DNA of 64,000 bases from an uncultured Flavobacteriales bacterium (lineage in GTDB: Bacteria; Bacteroidota; Bacteroidia; Flavobacteriales_G; NORP312), in NCBI GenBank assembly GCA_905480125.1, contig CAJQPE010000009.1, positions 1-64,000 on the forward strand, written 5' to 3'. Shown here in pieces: positions 48,885 to 60,263 of the stretch. The translations under genes were made by a program, and so were the position numbers. Every line of letters begins with the position of its first letter. Positions within the stretch are counted from its first letter, which is position 1. Below the pieces are notes generated by a model. The model saw only the letters and a list, made by a program, of their open reading frames with translations. It had not been told where the DNA came from and ran no database searches.

Positions 48885-49544
48885 CTATAAGCTAACGGAG
48901 TATTCAACAACAAAAATATGTTCTGAGACTGCATTAACTTGATACAGCTCTTGCTGAAACATATAGCCTGTTTTTATTTCCATTTTATTGGGCAAATCCC
49001 AATTCAGTCCAACGGCAATTCGGTAAGCATCAACTTCAAAATTATTTGATAAATTGTAGAATAACTCTGAAGCAAGATAAGGTTCTATTTTCTTATCAAC
49101 ATCTAATTTAAACTGAACCTTATTTCTCCAATATGAGTTTGGGAGAAAATAATTTTCAGAATTGTACAAATCAGAAAAACCCATTTGATAAATGGTTCTG
49201 TACTGCAGTATAACAGGTTTCATTTTCTTTTTCAAGACTAAACGGACTTGAGCCCGATGTCTTGTTTCCCAGGAAGTTCGGAAATCATTTTTTTGTGAAA
49301 ATCGATACGAGAAACCAAAAGATACTTTCTGATTTAACTTATAGCCTATTTGAAAATCTAATAGCCCAGAGCCAATTTTAGAATAATTCTCTTCTAATCG
49401 CAGTTGAATATTAGTAGACAGCGTTAAAGGTTTCGCAAGCTTTTTTTCCGCTGATAACCCTATTCGTGAACCAAAATCATGATATTGAGCTTGTACTGAA
49501 AAAAGCCCAAACAGAAATAATAATATTATTACAACTAATCGCAA
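48885..49544 (-). CDS. DUF2490 domain-containing protein
   Basis: IQLRLEENYSKIGSGLLDFQIGYKLNQKVSFGFSYRFSQKND...WRNKVQFKLD. Confidence 0.75.
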   Translation of the reverse strand: MRLVVIILLFLFGLFSVQAQYHDFGSRIGLSAEKKLAKPLTLSTNIQLRLEENYSKIGSGLLDFQIGYKLNQKVSFGFSYRFSQKNDFRTSWETRHRAQVRLVLKKKMKPVILQYRTIYQMGFSDLYNSENYFLPNSYWRNKVQFKLDVDKKIEPYLASELFYNLSNNFEVDAYRIAVGLNWDLPNKMEIKTGYMFQQELYQVNAVSEHIFVVEYSVSL

Positions 49545-49550
49545 AAGAGA

Positions 49551-50264
49551 TTAATGCTGTTCTATTGTTATATCCAAAACAAGCTCACCTCCTTTTGACG
49601 CTATTATTCCAGAAACCTCTTTTGGCACTAGATTAATACCACAACCATCGCAACCAGAATAAGCAAATACAGTATAATTACCCATAATTAGGTTGGAAAA
49701 ACTGTAATAACCGTTTGCATCAGTATCTACTTTATCAAAGTGAGCCGAGTCAGTATCGTATACTAAATAAACTCTTTGTAATTCATCTATATATGGATTG
49801 CCTACAGGAGTTGATCCAGAATATTGTTGAGTCCATACACGGCCTGAAATTACTCCAGTTCCATCATCAACAGCAACCTCTTTTCGCAAGTTTATATCAG
49901 TGTTAGAAGCCTCCGATTTATTTTTATCTAAACTAATTTCGTAGACAACCTCCTGCTTATCGCTATCACATGTATTGCAATCCTCGAAAGCAATAATTTG
50001 GTAATCACCCTTTCTCAAGTAATCGAAATGATATGAACCGTCAACATAAGAATCCACATCATCATCAAAAAAATTATTTTCACCATAAACGATGTACACT
50101 TTTTCCTTTTTGGCAATTTCCGTGTTTATAAGCTTGTTATTGTGGTCGTGCCGATCATAAGAAATGACTCCCGAAATAATCCCTTTACCCCCTTCTCCTT
50201 CAGGCTTACTACATGAAATTAAACCAATTAAAATACTCAGAATTGAAATTTGAAAAACACGCAT
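49551..50264 (-). CDS. Hypothetical lipoprotein with two Cna_B/SdrD-like repeats
   Basis: Lipobox GLISCSKPEG; repeats GIISGVISYDRHDH...GSYHFDYLRKGDYQIIAFEDC and GVISGRVWTQQY...GYYSFSNLIMGNYTVFAYSGC. Confidence 0.65.
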   Translation of the reverse strand: MRVFQISILSILIGLISCSKPEGEGGKGIISGVISYDRHDHNNKLINTEIAKKEKVYIVYGENNFFDDDVDSYVDGSYHFDYLRKGDYQIIAFEDCNTCDSDKQEVVYEISLDKNKSEASNTDINLRKEVAVDDGTGVISGRVWTQQYSGSTPVGNPYIDELQRVYLVYDTDSAHFDKVDTDANGYYSFSNLIMGNYTVFAYSGCDGCGINLVPKEVSGIIASKGGELVLDITIEQH

Positions 50265-50265
50265 C

Positions 50266-52053
50266 TTACTGAATTATTACTTTGCCTTTGACTGATTTAC
50301 CATTTGTTTCTAGCCGATAGAAGTATACTCCAGGTTTTAAACTGTTAATCTCAATTTGAATTTCCTCAAACTCATCTTTACTTGACTTAACTAAACGACC
50401 ATCGACACTAAACAACTGAACTGATTCTAGAACTTGCTCTCCGACAAAATTAAGTAAATCATACGCTGGATTTGGAAATACCGAAACATAAACCGCATTT
50501 TTTAATTCGCCTAAAGAGGTTGGCAAAAAGTCAAAACTACCACCGCTAGATTCACTCCAATTTAAGGGATCGTTACCATAATGATTATTAACAATTCTAT
50601 CCAAACGATTACCCGTTCCATCAGAATTAATAGGCCAAGGGACAGTATCTGTATACTCAACTTGATCTATCAAAACATAAGGCGTATATATAACGCCTGT
50701 TGATAATGTATCTCTTCGTTCTGGAGCCATTACTCGTATATTATCACTTTTATTACTCAATTTACCTCCATATTGATAAACCTTCACAAAAGAAGGAATA
50801 ACGTTCGCTGACCTAAAATACGACATGGTTGTATCAGTTAATATTACATATTCTTTTGGTTGCAAAGACAAACCCGCATCGAACACGAAATCAATTCCTT
50901 TAACTATCCAAGTAGTATCAAGTATAGTTGCGTCCCAGTGCTCGTAATAGAGATTTACAACACTATCCGATATATTTTGCAGCACTACATATTCCTCGTG
51001 TGTTGGCGCTGGGGGCGTTCCATTAACCGAGTTATAATTGATATGAGTTATCACTACAGGACCAACTTTTGGAGAATCATTAGCTATACCTAAAGAGGTT
51101 GATGGCTGAGCAACAAAATAGTCATCGCCTTGACTATTAGTCCAACTTCCAAAAGATACCCCATTAAACTGAGCCCCAAACTCATATCCTGTTGCATATC
51201 CTGTTAAAATACTATCAGCATCTGCTGAAAATAAAATTGCATGATCTCCGGTTCTATTAAAAGTGAAGCCATTTGTATCTGGATTCAGCTCCAGTTCATC
51301 AAATACAATATACTCCCCCGCATTAATAGTTGTTCCCAAAGGTATTATAAAACCCTGTGGATTGTTTCTATCGTCACTTAAAAACCATCCACCTATATCA
51401 ACTGAGCTTGCGGAAGAATTATAAATTTCAACCGCATCATATTCTGGTGGATCGGTATGAGTAAGGCATTCCGTTATAATGATTTCTGGAAATACTGGAG
51501 GTGTGCCATCGTCCATTCCTGGCGAACCACAGGTATCTGCACTAACTCTCCATTCCTTGCCCAATTTTTGATTGGTAGTTGGATTCGTCTCTACTGGCAC
51601 AATTGACCAACCACTTCCATCAGCTAAAACTGGCCAAGGGAAATTATCGTTATAAGTAATACTCAGAAATGTATCCACTGGGAACAAAGAAGCCAATCTT
51701 ATTTTCTCCCCTTTATTACTTAGTGTATCTGAATACTGGCCAAAGAAATTTGTAGTTGGATATTTTAATTTAAAATTGGTAGAGTCTGCTACTAATACCA
51801 TAAACTCACCTCCAGAAATAAGAGTTCCGTTTGGGAAAGTAAAGAAAATGCCCTCTGCAAAGCTAAAGCCTCCCAAATTAATAATCGTACTACCCGTATT
51901 CTTAATTTCAATAAAATCGAGACTAGAACCCATCATCCCATTATGATCTGGCGCATTATACATGATTTCAGTAATCTTGACATTGGTATATGTTTGAGCT
52001 GAAAGCAGCGAAACAAAGAACATCACAACAAAAAATGAAAATACTTTTTTCAT
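50266..52053 (-). CDS. Lamin-tail-domain secreted protein with T9SS type A sorting domain
   Basis: Three LTD-like units (VKITEIMYNAPDH...IEIKNTGSTIINLGGFSF...); C-terminal VFPNPAYDLLNF...LKPGVYFYRLETNGKSVKGKVIIQ. Confidence 0.9.
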   Translation of the reverse strand: MKKVFSFFVVMFFVSLLSAQTYTNVKITEIMYNAPDHNGMMGSSLDFIEIKNTGSTIINLGGFSFAEGIFFTFPNGTLISGGEFMVLVADSTNFKLKYPTTNFFGQYSDTLSNKGEKIRLASLFPVDTFLSITYNDNFPWPVLADGSGWSIVPVETNPTTNQKLGKEWRVSADTCGSPGMDDGTPPVFPEIIITECLTHTDPPEYDAVEIYNSSASSVDIGGWFLSDDRNNPQGFIIPLGTTINAGEYIVFDELELNPDTNGFTFNRTGDHAILFSADADSILTGYATGYEFGAQFNGVSFGSWTNSQGDDYFVAQPSTSLGIANDSPKVGPVVITHINYNSVNGTPPAPTHEEYVVLQNISDSVVNLYYEHWDATILDTTWIVKGIDFVFDAGLSLQPKEYVILTDTTMSYFRSANVIPSFVKVYQYGGKLSNKSDNIRVMAPERRDTLSTGVIYTPYVLIDQVEYTDTVPWPINSDGTGNRLDRIVNNHYGNDPLNWSESSGGSFDFLPTSLGELKNAVYVSVFPNPAYDLLNFVGEQVLESVQLFSVDGRLVKSSKDEFEEIQIEINSLKPGVYFYRLETNGKSVKGKVIIQ

Positions 52054-52226
52054 GAGATTATTAAAAGTTAAATTACGTTGTCGAAAGTACGCATTTCATT
52101 AATATTAAATTATCATAAGGTGTTTGAATTATGCGACAGTTAAAAGATAACACTATTAAGTTTATCACCGGTATAATTCTAGATAGTTTATCTCAATAAT
52201 TGCAAATCTTAATATCTTTGCAGTCC

Positions 52227-53261
52227 ATGTACAAATCGATATTTCGGCCAATATTATTTTTAATTTCTCCTGAAAGGATTCATCATTTGATTACAGGAGG
52301 TATAAAGATAGCATGTAAAATGCTTGGGGGGAAAGTATTCTTGAGAGCAATTTACCTATTGAAATCTCCTAAATTAGAACGAGAAGTTTTTGGCATTAAA
52401 TTTCCAAATCCAGTTGGTTTGGCTGCTGGATTTGACAAAAATGCAGAGTTTTATAAAGAGCTTAGTTGCTTTGGGTTTGGTTTTATAGAAATCGGAACTG
52501 TTACTCCGTTGAGCCAGCCTGGGAATCCAACACCGAGGATGTTCCGATTACAAAAAGATAGAGGCCTAATTAACAGAATGGGGTTTAATAACGAAGGCGT
52601 AGAAGCTGCTGCTTTGAGATTGAAAGACAGAAACCCGAAGCTTATAATTGGCGGGAATATTGGTAAGAATACTGCTACATCCAACGAAAATGCAGAACAG
52701 GATTATATTACGGTTTTCGAAAAACTACATCCATTTGTAGATTACTTTGTTGTGAATGTAAGCTGTCCTAATGTTAAGAACTTAACAAAACTTCAAGACA
52801 CAGATTTCTTAATTGAGCTTTTAAACAAGCTCAAAAAATTTAATTCTGAACAAAAGAAGGCAAAACCAATTCTACTAAAAATTGCCCCTGACCTTAACGA
52901 TAGTCAATTAGATGAAACAATAGAAATTGTTGCACAAACAAAAATTGATGGAATTATTGCAACGAATACAACCACAAATAGAGAGAACCTAATAACGTCA
53001 AAAAGTGAAGTTGAAGCAATTGGTAACGGTGGTTTAAGCGGCACGCCGGTCGCTCAAAGATCAACAGAGGTAATAAAATATCTACACACAAAATCGAATG
53101 GAGCGTTTCCGATTATCGGTGTTGGAGGCATTCATTCTGCCGAAGACGCGATGGAAAAACTTGAAGCTGGAGCTTCACTGGTGCAGATTTATACAGGATT
53201 TATCTATTCAGGGCCTGGGCTAATAAAAGAAATTAACAAGAAAATTCTAGCTACTTCCTAA
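52227..53261 (+). CDS. pyrD: Quinone-dependent dihydroorotate dehydrogenase
   Basis: [107 protein letters not shown]. Confidence 0.97.
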   Translation: MYKSIFRPILFLISPERIHHLITGGIKIACKMLGGKVFLRAIYLLKSPKLEREVFGIKFPNPVGLAAGFDKNAEFYKELSCFGFGFIEIGTVTPLSQPGNPTPRMFRLQKDRGLINRMGFNNEGVEAAALRLKDRNPKLIIGGNIGKNTATSNENAEQDYITVFEKLHPFVDYFVVNVSCPNVKNLTKLQDTDFLIELLNKLKKFNSEQKKAKPILLKIAPDLNDSQLDETIEIVAQTKIDGIIATNTTTNRENLITSKSEVEAIGNGGLSGTPVAQRSTEVIKYLHTKSNGAFPIIGVGGIHSAEDAMEKLEAGASLVQIYTGFIYSGPGLIKEINKKILATS

Positions 53262-54399
53262 TTACTAAAACCTTAGTTGTTACGCTCCCAACTTCAACAA
53301 AATAAACTCCTTCAGTTAATTTAGCAGTTGAGATTGTAATTGATTCTTTTCCCTTAACAGAAATATCTTCAACCAATACGCCTAACATATTTATCACTTT
53401 AACTGTAGCTGTTTCTGAATTATTCCAAGCTATTTTGATGAAATTACTTGCAGGGTTTGGGTACACATTAATTTCCACTACCTGATTATTTACCAACTCA
53501 ACCCTAGTTCCTCCTCCAGGTTGAATCCTACCATTAATATCATATTTGGCAAAGAACTCCCATATTTTAAATGATGCATTTATATCTCCATTAACAATAG
53601 TACCAAACGAAAATGCTCCAGGCCATGTATGCCCTCCATCGATAATTTTATAAAGCTCTACTTCCACCCCGTTATCACCGTTTTCGTATAAATAATGTTC
53701 TGCAGTGCATCCATCCAATACATTAATATCTGGAATATCTGTAAAAATTGGAGTAACATCTGCGTTATTATAGCCAACCCAATAATCAACAGTATTTTCA
53801 GTACTTTCCATTGTAATGTTGCCAACGTAAGGAACTGTTGGGTCGGCCGTGCCGTGAATCTCCATAACAGGCATCGGGTGCTCAACATTACACGTATTTA
53901 CTTGATTCACGTTCATTGTACCAGTTACAGATGCTATCGCTGCGATTCTGTCACTTAATTCACAAGCCAAATAATAGCTCATAAAACCCCCATTTGACAT
54001 TCCTGTACTATACACTCTATCTTGATTAATGCTATAATCAGCAGAAATAGAATCAATTAAAGCCGCTGTAAAACCAACATCATCAACAGAGCCGCCCCAA
54101 CCTGAATTAAAGTATGTATTTCCTCCGCCATCTATTGTTCCCATGGGATGAACAATAATAAAACCTGCTGTGTCGGCTATCGATCTAAAGTCTCCATATA
54201 TCATTTGCTGAGCCATATTACTTGTATAACCGTGAAAATTAAAGACCAAAGGAGCTGACGTTCCTGATGTATAAACCGCTGGAACATAGAGTGTGAATGT
54301 TCGTTCGATTCCTCCATGCATGATTGTATCAATGATTGTTTGCTGCGCTAAGCAGAAAAAGGAACTAACAAATAAACTTAATGTGATAATGTATTTCAT
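53251..54399 (-). CDS. PHB depolymerase (LpqC)-like esterase with T9SS type A sorting domain
   Basis: [55 protein letters not shown]-terminal [12 protein letters not shown]...EGVYFVEVG...KVLVIRK. Confidence 0.92.
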   Translation of the reverse strand: MKYIITLSLFVSSFFCLAQQTIIDTIMHGGIERTFTLYVPAVYTSGTSAPLVFNFHGYTSNMAQQMIYGDFRSIADTAGFIIVHPMGTIDGGGNTYFNSGWGGSVDDVGFTAALIDSISADYSINQDRVYSTGMSNGGFMSYYLACELSDRIAAIASVTGTMNVNQVNTCNVEHPMPVMEIHGTADPTVPYVGNITMESTENTVDYWVGYNNADVTPIFTDIPDINVLDGCTAEHYLYENGDNGVEVELYKIIDGGHTWPGAFSFGTIVNGDINASFKIWEFFAKYDINGRIQPGGGTRVELVNNQVVEINVYPNPASNFIKIAWNNSETATVKVINMLGVLVEDISVKGKESITISTAKLTEGVYFVEVGSVTTKVLVIRK

Positions 54400-54434
54400 G
54401 ACCTGATTTTTATCAAAAATAGTAATTTTGAGCG

Positions 54435-55307
54435 ATGAGTTCAATACCGTTCAAACTAATTGAGTGCCCTAGAGATGCTATGCAAGGTATTCACGATTTT
54501 ATACCATCAAAAACCAAATCCAAATACATAAATAGCCTACTTAAAGTTGGTTTCGATACAATCGATTTTGGAAGCTTTGTTTCTCCGAAGGCAATTCCTC
54601 AGCTAATAGATACAGCTACGGTATTAGCACAATTAGATTTGAGTAATACGAATTCGAAATTACTTTCAATTATTGCCAATACTAGAGGCGCAGTTGATGC
54701 TTGTAATTTTGAGGAAATTGACTATTTAGGCTTTCCTTTTTCTATTTCAGAGACCTTTCAACAGCGCAACACAAATTCCTCTATTAATCAATCCCTTATT
54801 CGTGTTGATGAAATTCAAAACTTATGTGTAAAACATAACAAAATAATGGTTGTTTACATTTCGATGGCATTTGGAAATCCTTATGGTGACCTATGGGCTC
54901 CAGAAATTGCGATTGAATGGACTGAAAAACTTGCCAACGATTTTAGTATAAAAGTAATCGCGCTTTCTGATACTACTGGCGTATCGAATCCTGAAAATAT
55001 ATCGCAACTTTTCTCAAAACTAATTCCCGAATTTCCTGATTTAGAAATCGGAGCACATTTGCACACAACACCTGATGCTTGGGAAGAAAAAGTTCATGCT
55101 GCGGTTGCAAGTGGATGCACTCGTTTTGATGCAGCAATTAAAGGGTTTGGAGGCTGCCCGATGGCAGCTGACGACTTGACAGGCAACCTGCCAACGGAAA
55201 ACCTACTTTCATACTTCGATAAAAAAAGTCAAAATACTGGTATAAATATTGGTGCCTTTGAAGATTCTACAACAATAGCTGATAAATTATTCAATTCTTA
55301 TCATTAG
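54435..55307 (+). CDS. Hydroxymethylglutaryl-CoA lyase
   Basis: ECPRDAMQGIHDFIPSKTKSKYINSLLKVGFDTIDFGSFVSPKAIPQL; GFGGCPMAADDLTGNLPTE. Confidence 0.93.
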   Translation: MSSIPFKLIECPRDAMQGIHDFIPSKTKSKYINSLLKVGFDTIDFGSFVSPKAIPQLIDTATVLAQLDLSNTNSKLLSIIANTRGAVDACNFEEIDYLGFPFSISETFQQRNTNSSINQSLIRVDEIQNLCVKHNKIMVVYISMAFGNPYGDLWAPEIAIEWTEKLANDFSIKVIALSDTTGVSNPENISQLFSKLIPEFPDLEIGAHLHTTPDAWEEKVHAAVASGCTRFDAAIKGFGGCPMAADDLTGNLPTENLLSYFDKKSQNTGINIGAFEDSTTIADKLFNSYH

Positions 55308-55365
55308 CCCTAAATATAGCTTGAGTTGGCTCGAAAATTGATAACTATCGCTAAATTTGTATTCC

Positions 55366-55659
55366 ATGTCAGGATTTTTAGGAGCATTCAAAACACGTAA
55401 GCCAAAGCAATTTAATTTTGTAAATCGTTATTATAACGAAAAAAAAGAACGTTTAAAACGCGCTGAGTCGAGAATTCAACGACAAATAGAATTCGAAAAA
55501 CATAATACTGAAAGCCTTGATGGAGTTAGAAGGGATAGAGTTCAATTTAATTGGCAACGTACTGACCTGTTGGCGCAACAAAAAAAATCGAATCAGAGAA
55601 TATTAATTATCATAGGAATATTAGCAGCATTAGTATATGTTGCATTACAATACGTATAG
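55366..55659 (+). CDS. Hypothetical protein with C-terminal TM helix
   Basis: FKTRKPKQFNFVNRYYNEKKERLKRAESR; Flavobacteriia-type conserved small protein. Confidence 0.6.
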   Translation: MSGFLGAFKTRKPKQFNFVNRYYNEKKERLKRAESRIQRQIEFEKHNTESLDGVRRDRVQFNWQRTDLLAQQKKSNQRILIIIGILAALVYVALQYV

Positions 55660-55672
55660 AGGTATTAGAGAA

Positions 55673-57505
55673 ATGGGAGACATTATTCAACTTTTACCCG
55701 ATTCCGTTGCGAATCAAATTGCTGCGGGGGAAGTTATTCAGCGACCTGCATCCGCGATTAAAGAGCTCCTAGAGAACTCAGTTGATGCTAGTGCTTGCCA
55801 GGTAAAGTTAATAATTAAAGACGCCGGTAAAACCTTAATACAAGTTATTGATGATGGCACTGGCATGAGCGAAACTGATGCTCGAATGTGTTTTGAACGT
55901 CATGCAACTTCTAAAATTAAAAAAGCCGAAGATCTTTACGGAATTACCTCCATGGGATTTAGAGGAGAAGCAATGGCCTCAATTGCTGCAATTGCACAAT
56001 GTGAGCTAAAATCTAGAACAGAAAACGAGGATTTAGGAACCAAAATTCTTATAGAAGGTTCTGTACTCAAAAAGCAAGAAGAAGACGGATGTGCTAAAGG
56101 AACTTCATTTAGTATCAAAAACCTGTTTTTCAATGTCCCAGCAAGAAGAAAGTTTTTAAAATCTGATCCCGTAGAGACAAGACATATTGTTGATGAATTT
56201 CAACGAATTGCTCTTGCTAATCCGCAAGTCGCATTTTCGATGCATCATAACAATAATCAAGTTTTTAACCTCCATCAAGGCACATTTAAGCAACGAATTG
56301 TTGGCATTTTCGGAAAGAACTTTGAAAATAAGTTAGTCCCTATTGAAGAAGAAACGAATATTGTTAACCTTTCTGGCTTCATTGGCAAACCTGAATCGGC
56401 AAAAAAAACTAGAGGAGAACAGTTTCTTATTGTAAACAATAGATTTATTAAAAGTCCATACCTACATAATGCCACTCAAAAAGCTTATCAGGAATTGATT
56501 CATACTGGTTATCATCCCTCCTATTTCATAAATATGAGTATTAATCCGCAGCTAATCGACATCAATATTCATCCTACTAAGACAGAAATAAAATTTCAAG
56601 ACGAGCGATCCATTTATGCAATTATTAGATCTGCTGTTAAACAGTCTCTAGGTAAGTATAATATATCTCCTTCCCTAGATTTCGATCAAGAAGAGACTAT
56701 TGCGATTAACATCAATCCCCATAAACCAATTGCAGCTCCTGCAATTCAAGTTAATACTGAATTTAATCCTTTTGATAATGAACATGAAAACAAAGCAGGA
56801 AGCAGCTATTCAAAGCCTACACTTACTCCTATTCAGGCCTCAAATAATGAAAATTGGCAAGAACTCTATTCAGGATTTGACCAGGAAGAATCTACGCAGC
56901 AAGTTATTTCATCTGACTGGGAAAATAAAAAAACAGAAACAACATCTTCATCTCAAATTCATAATCGATACATCATATCTCAGATTAAATCTGGAATAAT
57001 ATTGATCGATCAACAAAAAGCGCATGAAAGAATTCTTTTTGAGTCTTACATCAAAGCAATTGAGAACAATCAAGGAAATTCCCAACAACAACTTTTTCCC
57101 CAAACGGTTGAATTATCTTTAGGAGATTTTCAACTTTTAAAGTCTTTGGAACCTGAAATGAAATCTGTTGGCTTTGATATTAGTGAATTCGGTAAAAGCT
57201 GCTATATAGTTCATGGTATTCCTTCAGAGTCTTCAAACGAAAGTGCATCCGAACTCCTTGAGGGAATCTTAGAAGAATTTAAAGAGAGTGAAAATGAAAT
57301 TACTTTCGATAAAAATAACGCAGTAGCAAAATCCTTGGCAAAAAGATCGGCTATTAAACCTGGAAAAAAACTTTCCCAACTAGAGATTAATGACTTAATC
57401 GACCAACTTTTTGCTTGTGAAATGCCTTACTCAGCCCCAAATGGTGAAGCAACAATAATCACGCTTACACTTGATGAATTAAATAGAAAATTTGAAAAAA
57501 AGTAA
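55673..57505 (+). CDS. mutL: DNA mismatch repair endonuclease MutL
   Basis: IIQLLPDSVANQIAAGEVIQRPASAIKELLENSVDA; DDGTGM; GFRGEAMASIAAI; C-terminal CEMPYSAPNGEATIITL. Confidence 0.97.
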   Translation: MGDIIQLLPDSVANQIAAGEVIQRPASAIKELLENSVDASACQVKLIIKDAGKTLIQVIDDGTGMSETDARMCFERHATSKIKKAEDLYGITSMGFRGEAMASIAAIAQCELKSRTENEDLGTKILIEGSVLKKQEEDGCAKGTSFSIKNLFFNVPARRKFLKSDPVETRHIVDEFQRIALANPQVAFSMHHNNNQVFNLHQGTFKQRIVGIFGKNFENKLVPIEEETNIVNLSGFIGKPESAKKTRGEQFLIVNNRFIKSPYLHNATQKAYQELIHTGYHPSYFINMSINPQLIDINIHPTKTEIKFQDERSIYAIIRSAVKQSLGKYNISPSLDFDQEETIAININPHKPIAAPAIQVNTEFNPFDNEHENKAGSSYSKPTLTPIQASNNENWQELYSGFDQEESTQQVISSDWENKKTETTSSSQIHNRYIISQIKSGIILIDQQKAHERILFESYIKAIENNQGNSQQQLFPQTVELSLGDFQLLKSLEPEMKSVGFDISEFGKSCYIVHGIPSESSNESASELLEGILEEFKESENEITFDKNNAVAKSLAKRSAIKPGKKLSQLEINDLIDQLFACEMPYSAPNGEATIITLTLDELNRKFEKK

Positions 57506-58227
57506 TGAGAGGATTCGGAGATATACCTCTAGTAGTAAAGAACCTACTTATTATCAACGCAATATTTTTTGCTATAAAACTAGGTTTTGGTAATCCTATA
57601 GATTCACTCTTAGCGCTTCACTATTGGGATTCCCCGTTCTTTCAACCACATCAAATTATTACACACATGTTTATGCATGGGGGGTTTCTTCATTTAGTAT
57701 TTAACATGTTTGGGTTATGGATGTTTGGAAGCGCTGTTGAAAAAGTTTGGGGACCTAAAAGATTTCTTCAGTTTTTTGTTTTTTCCGGACTTGGGGCTGC
57801 TTTATTTCACTTCATAATTATATATTTTAGAATTGCCAATCTCGAATCTCAACTTGAGCTAGAGCAAATTCAATTAGTAATTGCTGAAGGGGCTGATGCG
57901 CTAGCCAGTAACCAGAACTTCATCAATGAGCAAATGGCTCAACTTAACCTCCTTTATAATATTGGAATTGTTGGTGCCTCGGGAGCATTATTTGGCGTAT
58001 TACTAGCATTTGCTATGATGTTTCCAGATACAGAGTTATACATAATGTTTATACCCATTCCGATAAAGGCAAAATATGCTGTTATTGGTTTCGGGGCTTA
58101 TGAGTTGTTTTCTGGCACAGCTCGAATTGAAGGAGACAACATCGCTCATTTTGCCCATTTGGGAGGTTTACTATTTGGTTTTTTGATGATAACCTATTGG
58201 AAAAAAACAGGCAAAGGATTGTATTAA
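57505..58227 (+). CDS. Rhomboid family intramembrane serine protease
   Basis: HMFMHGGFLHLVFNMFGLWMFG; GASGALFG; AHFAHLGGLLFG. Confidence 0.92.
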   Translation: MRGFGDIPLVVKNLLIINAIFFAIKLGFGNPIDSLLALHYWDSPFFQPHQIITHMFMHGGFLHLVFNMFGLWMFGSAVEKVWGPKRFLQFFVFSGLGAALFHFIIIYFRIANLESQLELEQIQLVIAEGADALASNQNFINEQMAQLNLLYNIGIVGASGALFGVLLAFAMMFPDTELYIMFIPIPIKAKYAVIGFGAYELFSGTARIEGDNIAHFAHLGGLLFGFLMITYWKKTGKGLY

Positions 58228-59093
58228 TGGCGAATTTCATTTTAGAAGATATAAAAAGAACATTTAGGGGAAATAATGATTTAGCAAAAATTATTATCGC
58301 AAACGTAATTCTATTTATTCCGAGCAATTTAACGGGAGGATTAAAACAAAGCTTCTTTAGTGCTCTAGGCCTTCCGGAATCATTCTTTGAGTTTATCTAT
58401 GAACCATGGACCATATTTAGCTACATGTTTCTACATAACGGATTTAACCATATCCTGTTTAATATGCTTTTGCTATACTCTTTTGGAAAAATATTAGCTG
58501 GCGCCATCGGAAACCGAGCTTTCTTGACCGTTTATTTTATTGGAGGTCTAGCTGGCGGATTGGCTTACTTAATTTTCAGCACACTAATTAGCATCGGAAT
58601 TATTCCCCTTATGCCGTTTAGTGGAGTTGTAGGTGCTTCCGGTGCTGTTCTTTCAGTAATTATTGCAATTGCCACGTTAACGCCAAACCAAGAACTAAAT
58701 ATTATGTTTATTGGTCAGGTAAAACTCAAATACATTGCTTTAGCTGCTTTTGTAATCTCTACTGTGCTCAGTGTTGATGACAATATAGGTGGTAAGATGG
58801 TTCATATTGGAGGAGCAGCTTATGGTTACTATTTCGCGATGCGACACAAAAATGGACAATCAACTGGGCTTTGGTTTAGTCGAATTATTGAGACGTTAAC
58901 AACGTTATTTAAAAAGTCGCAAAAAATGAAAGTTTCCTATAAACGACCTAAAACAGATGAACAATTTAATCAAGAAAAGGCTGAGCATCAAGAACAAGTA
59001 GATGCAATTCTCGATAAAATATCGAAATCCGGATATGATAGCTTAACTAAAAAAGAGAAAGACTTTTTGTTTAACATGAATAACAAAGAATAA
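58227..59093 (+). CDS. Second rhomboid family protease
   Basis: YMFLHNGFNHILFNMLLLYSFG; GASGAVLSV; MVHIGGAAYGY. Confidence 0.9.
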   Translation: MANFILEDIKRTFRGNNDLAKIIIANVILFIPSNLTGGLKQSFFSALGLPESFFEFIYEPWTIFSYMFLHNGFNHILFNMLLLYSFGKILAGAIGNRAFLTVYFIGGLAGGLAYLIFSTLISIGIIPLMPFSGVVGASGAVLSVIIAIATLTPNQELNIMFIGQVKLKYIALAAFVISTVLSVDDNIGGKMVHIGGAAYGYYFAMRHKNGQSTGLWFSRIIETLTTLFKKSQKMKVSYKRPKTDEQFNQEKAEHQEQVDAILDKISKSGYDSLTKKEKDFLFNMNNKE

Positions 59094-59153
59094 CTTTAAT
59101 ATTGAATCGTTTATGCATATTAAGCATGTATATTTCATCACTAATATTTCCAA

Positions 59154-60245
59154 ATGAAGAATTTATCTATCATAGATAAACTGATTTTCTTGCTAAATAG
59201 CGTTTTCGGTATTTTATTACTTGTTTCTTATTTAACGCCGTTCGTCAATCCAAGTGTTTTTTGGCCTATAGCCTTTTTTGGTTTGGCATATCCAATTCTA
59301 TTGGTTATCAATTTTCTATTCTGTATCTATTGGCTTGCTAGATTGAAGCGTCAACTTCTGCTAAGTGTAATCGTTATAGGATGCGGATGGAACCAGTTAA
59401 CTAACTTCATGCAGATTACTGGTTCAGAAAAACAAGACGATGGATTCAAAGTAATGTCGTACAATGTTCGATTATTTGACTTATACAATTGGTCGAACAA
59501 CAAACAAACTCGTAACAAAATATTCGATTTAGTTGATGACCAAAATGCTGACATCATATGTATTCAAGAGTTCTTCTATTCAGAAGAAAAAGAATATTTT
59601 AATACGCTTGATACACTTATTACTTTTCAAAAAGCTAAAAACTACCATACTTTTTACACAAAGTCAAAGTTAAAACACAATTTCGGTATAGCAACCCTGA
59701 CTAAATTTCCGGTATTGAATCGTGGTAAAGTGGACTTAATCGATGCTGGAAATAACATCTGCATTTATACTGATGTGTTAGTTGAAAACGACACTATTAG
59801 AATTTACAACATGCACCTAGCTTCTGTGCACTTAGCAGAAGAAAATTATAAGTTTATCGAAAATATAAACAACCAAGAAACTGAAGAGCAGATTGATGGC
59901 TCAAAAAAAATTGTTAGTCTATTAAAGGAGGCTTTTATCAAGCGCTCAATTCAAGCCGACATAATTTCAAAACACATCAAACAATCTCAATATAAAGTAG
60001 TAGTTTGCGGAGATTTTAACGATACACCAAGCTCTTATGCATACAAGATAATTTCTGATGAACTTTGCGACAGTTTTAGAGAAAGTGGCGCTGGAATAGG
60101 CGCCACATATAATGGCTCTATACCAATATATCGAATCGATTATATACTTCACGATAGAGCTTTGCATTCTTCAGCATTCAATACCATCTCTAAAGATTTA
60201 TCAGACCACTACCCTATTGCATCTACGATTAGTTTTACTGAATAG
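59154..60245 (+). CDS. Endonuclease/exonuclease/phosphatase family membrane protein
   Basis: N-terminal TM helices; FKVMSYNVRLFD, DIICIQEFF, VVCGDFNDTPSSYAYK, RIDYILHD, SDHYPI. Confidence 0.93.
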   Translation: MKNLSIIDKLIFLLNSVFGILLLVSYLTPFVNPSVFWPIAFFGLAYPILLVINFLFCIYWLARLKRQLLLSVIVIGCGWNQLTNFMQITGSEKQDDGFKVMSYNVRLFDLYNWSNNKQTRNKIFDLVDDQNADIICIQEFFYSEEKEYFNTLDTLITFQKAKNYHTFYTKSKLKHNFGIATLTKFPVLNRGKVDLIDAGNNICIYTDVLVENDTIRIYNMHLASVHLAEENYKFIENINNQETEEQIDGSKKIVSLLKEAFIKRSIQADIISKHIKQSQYKVVVCGDFNDTPSSYAYKIISDELCDSFRESGAGIGATYNGSIPIYRIDYILHDRALHSSAFNTISKDLSDHYPIASTISFTE

Positions 60246-60263
60246 TTTTATTTTTGAAGCTTC

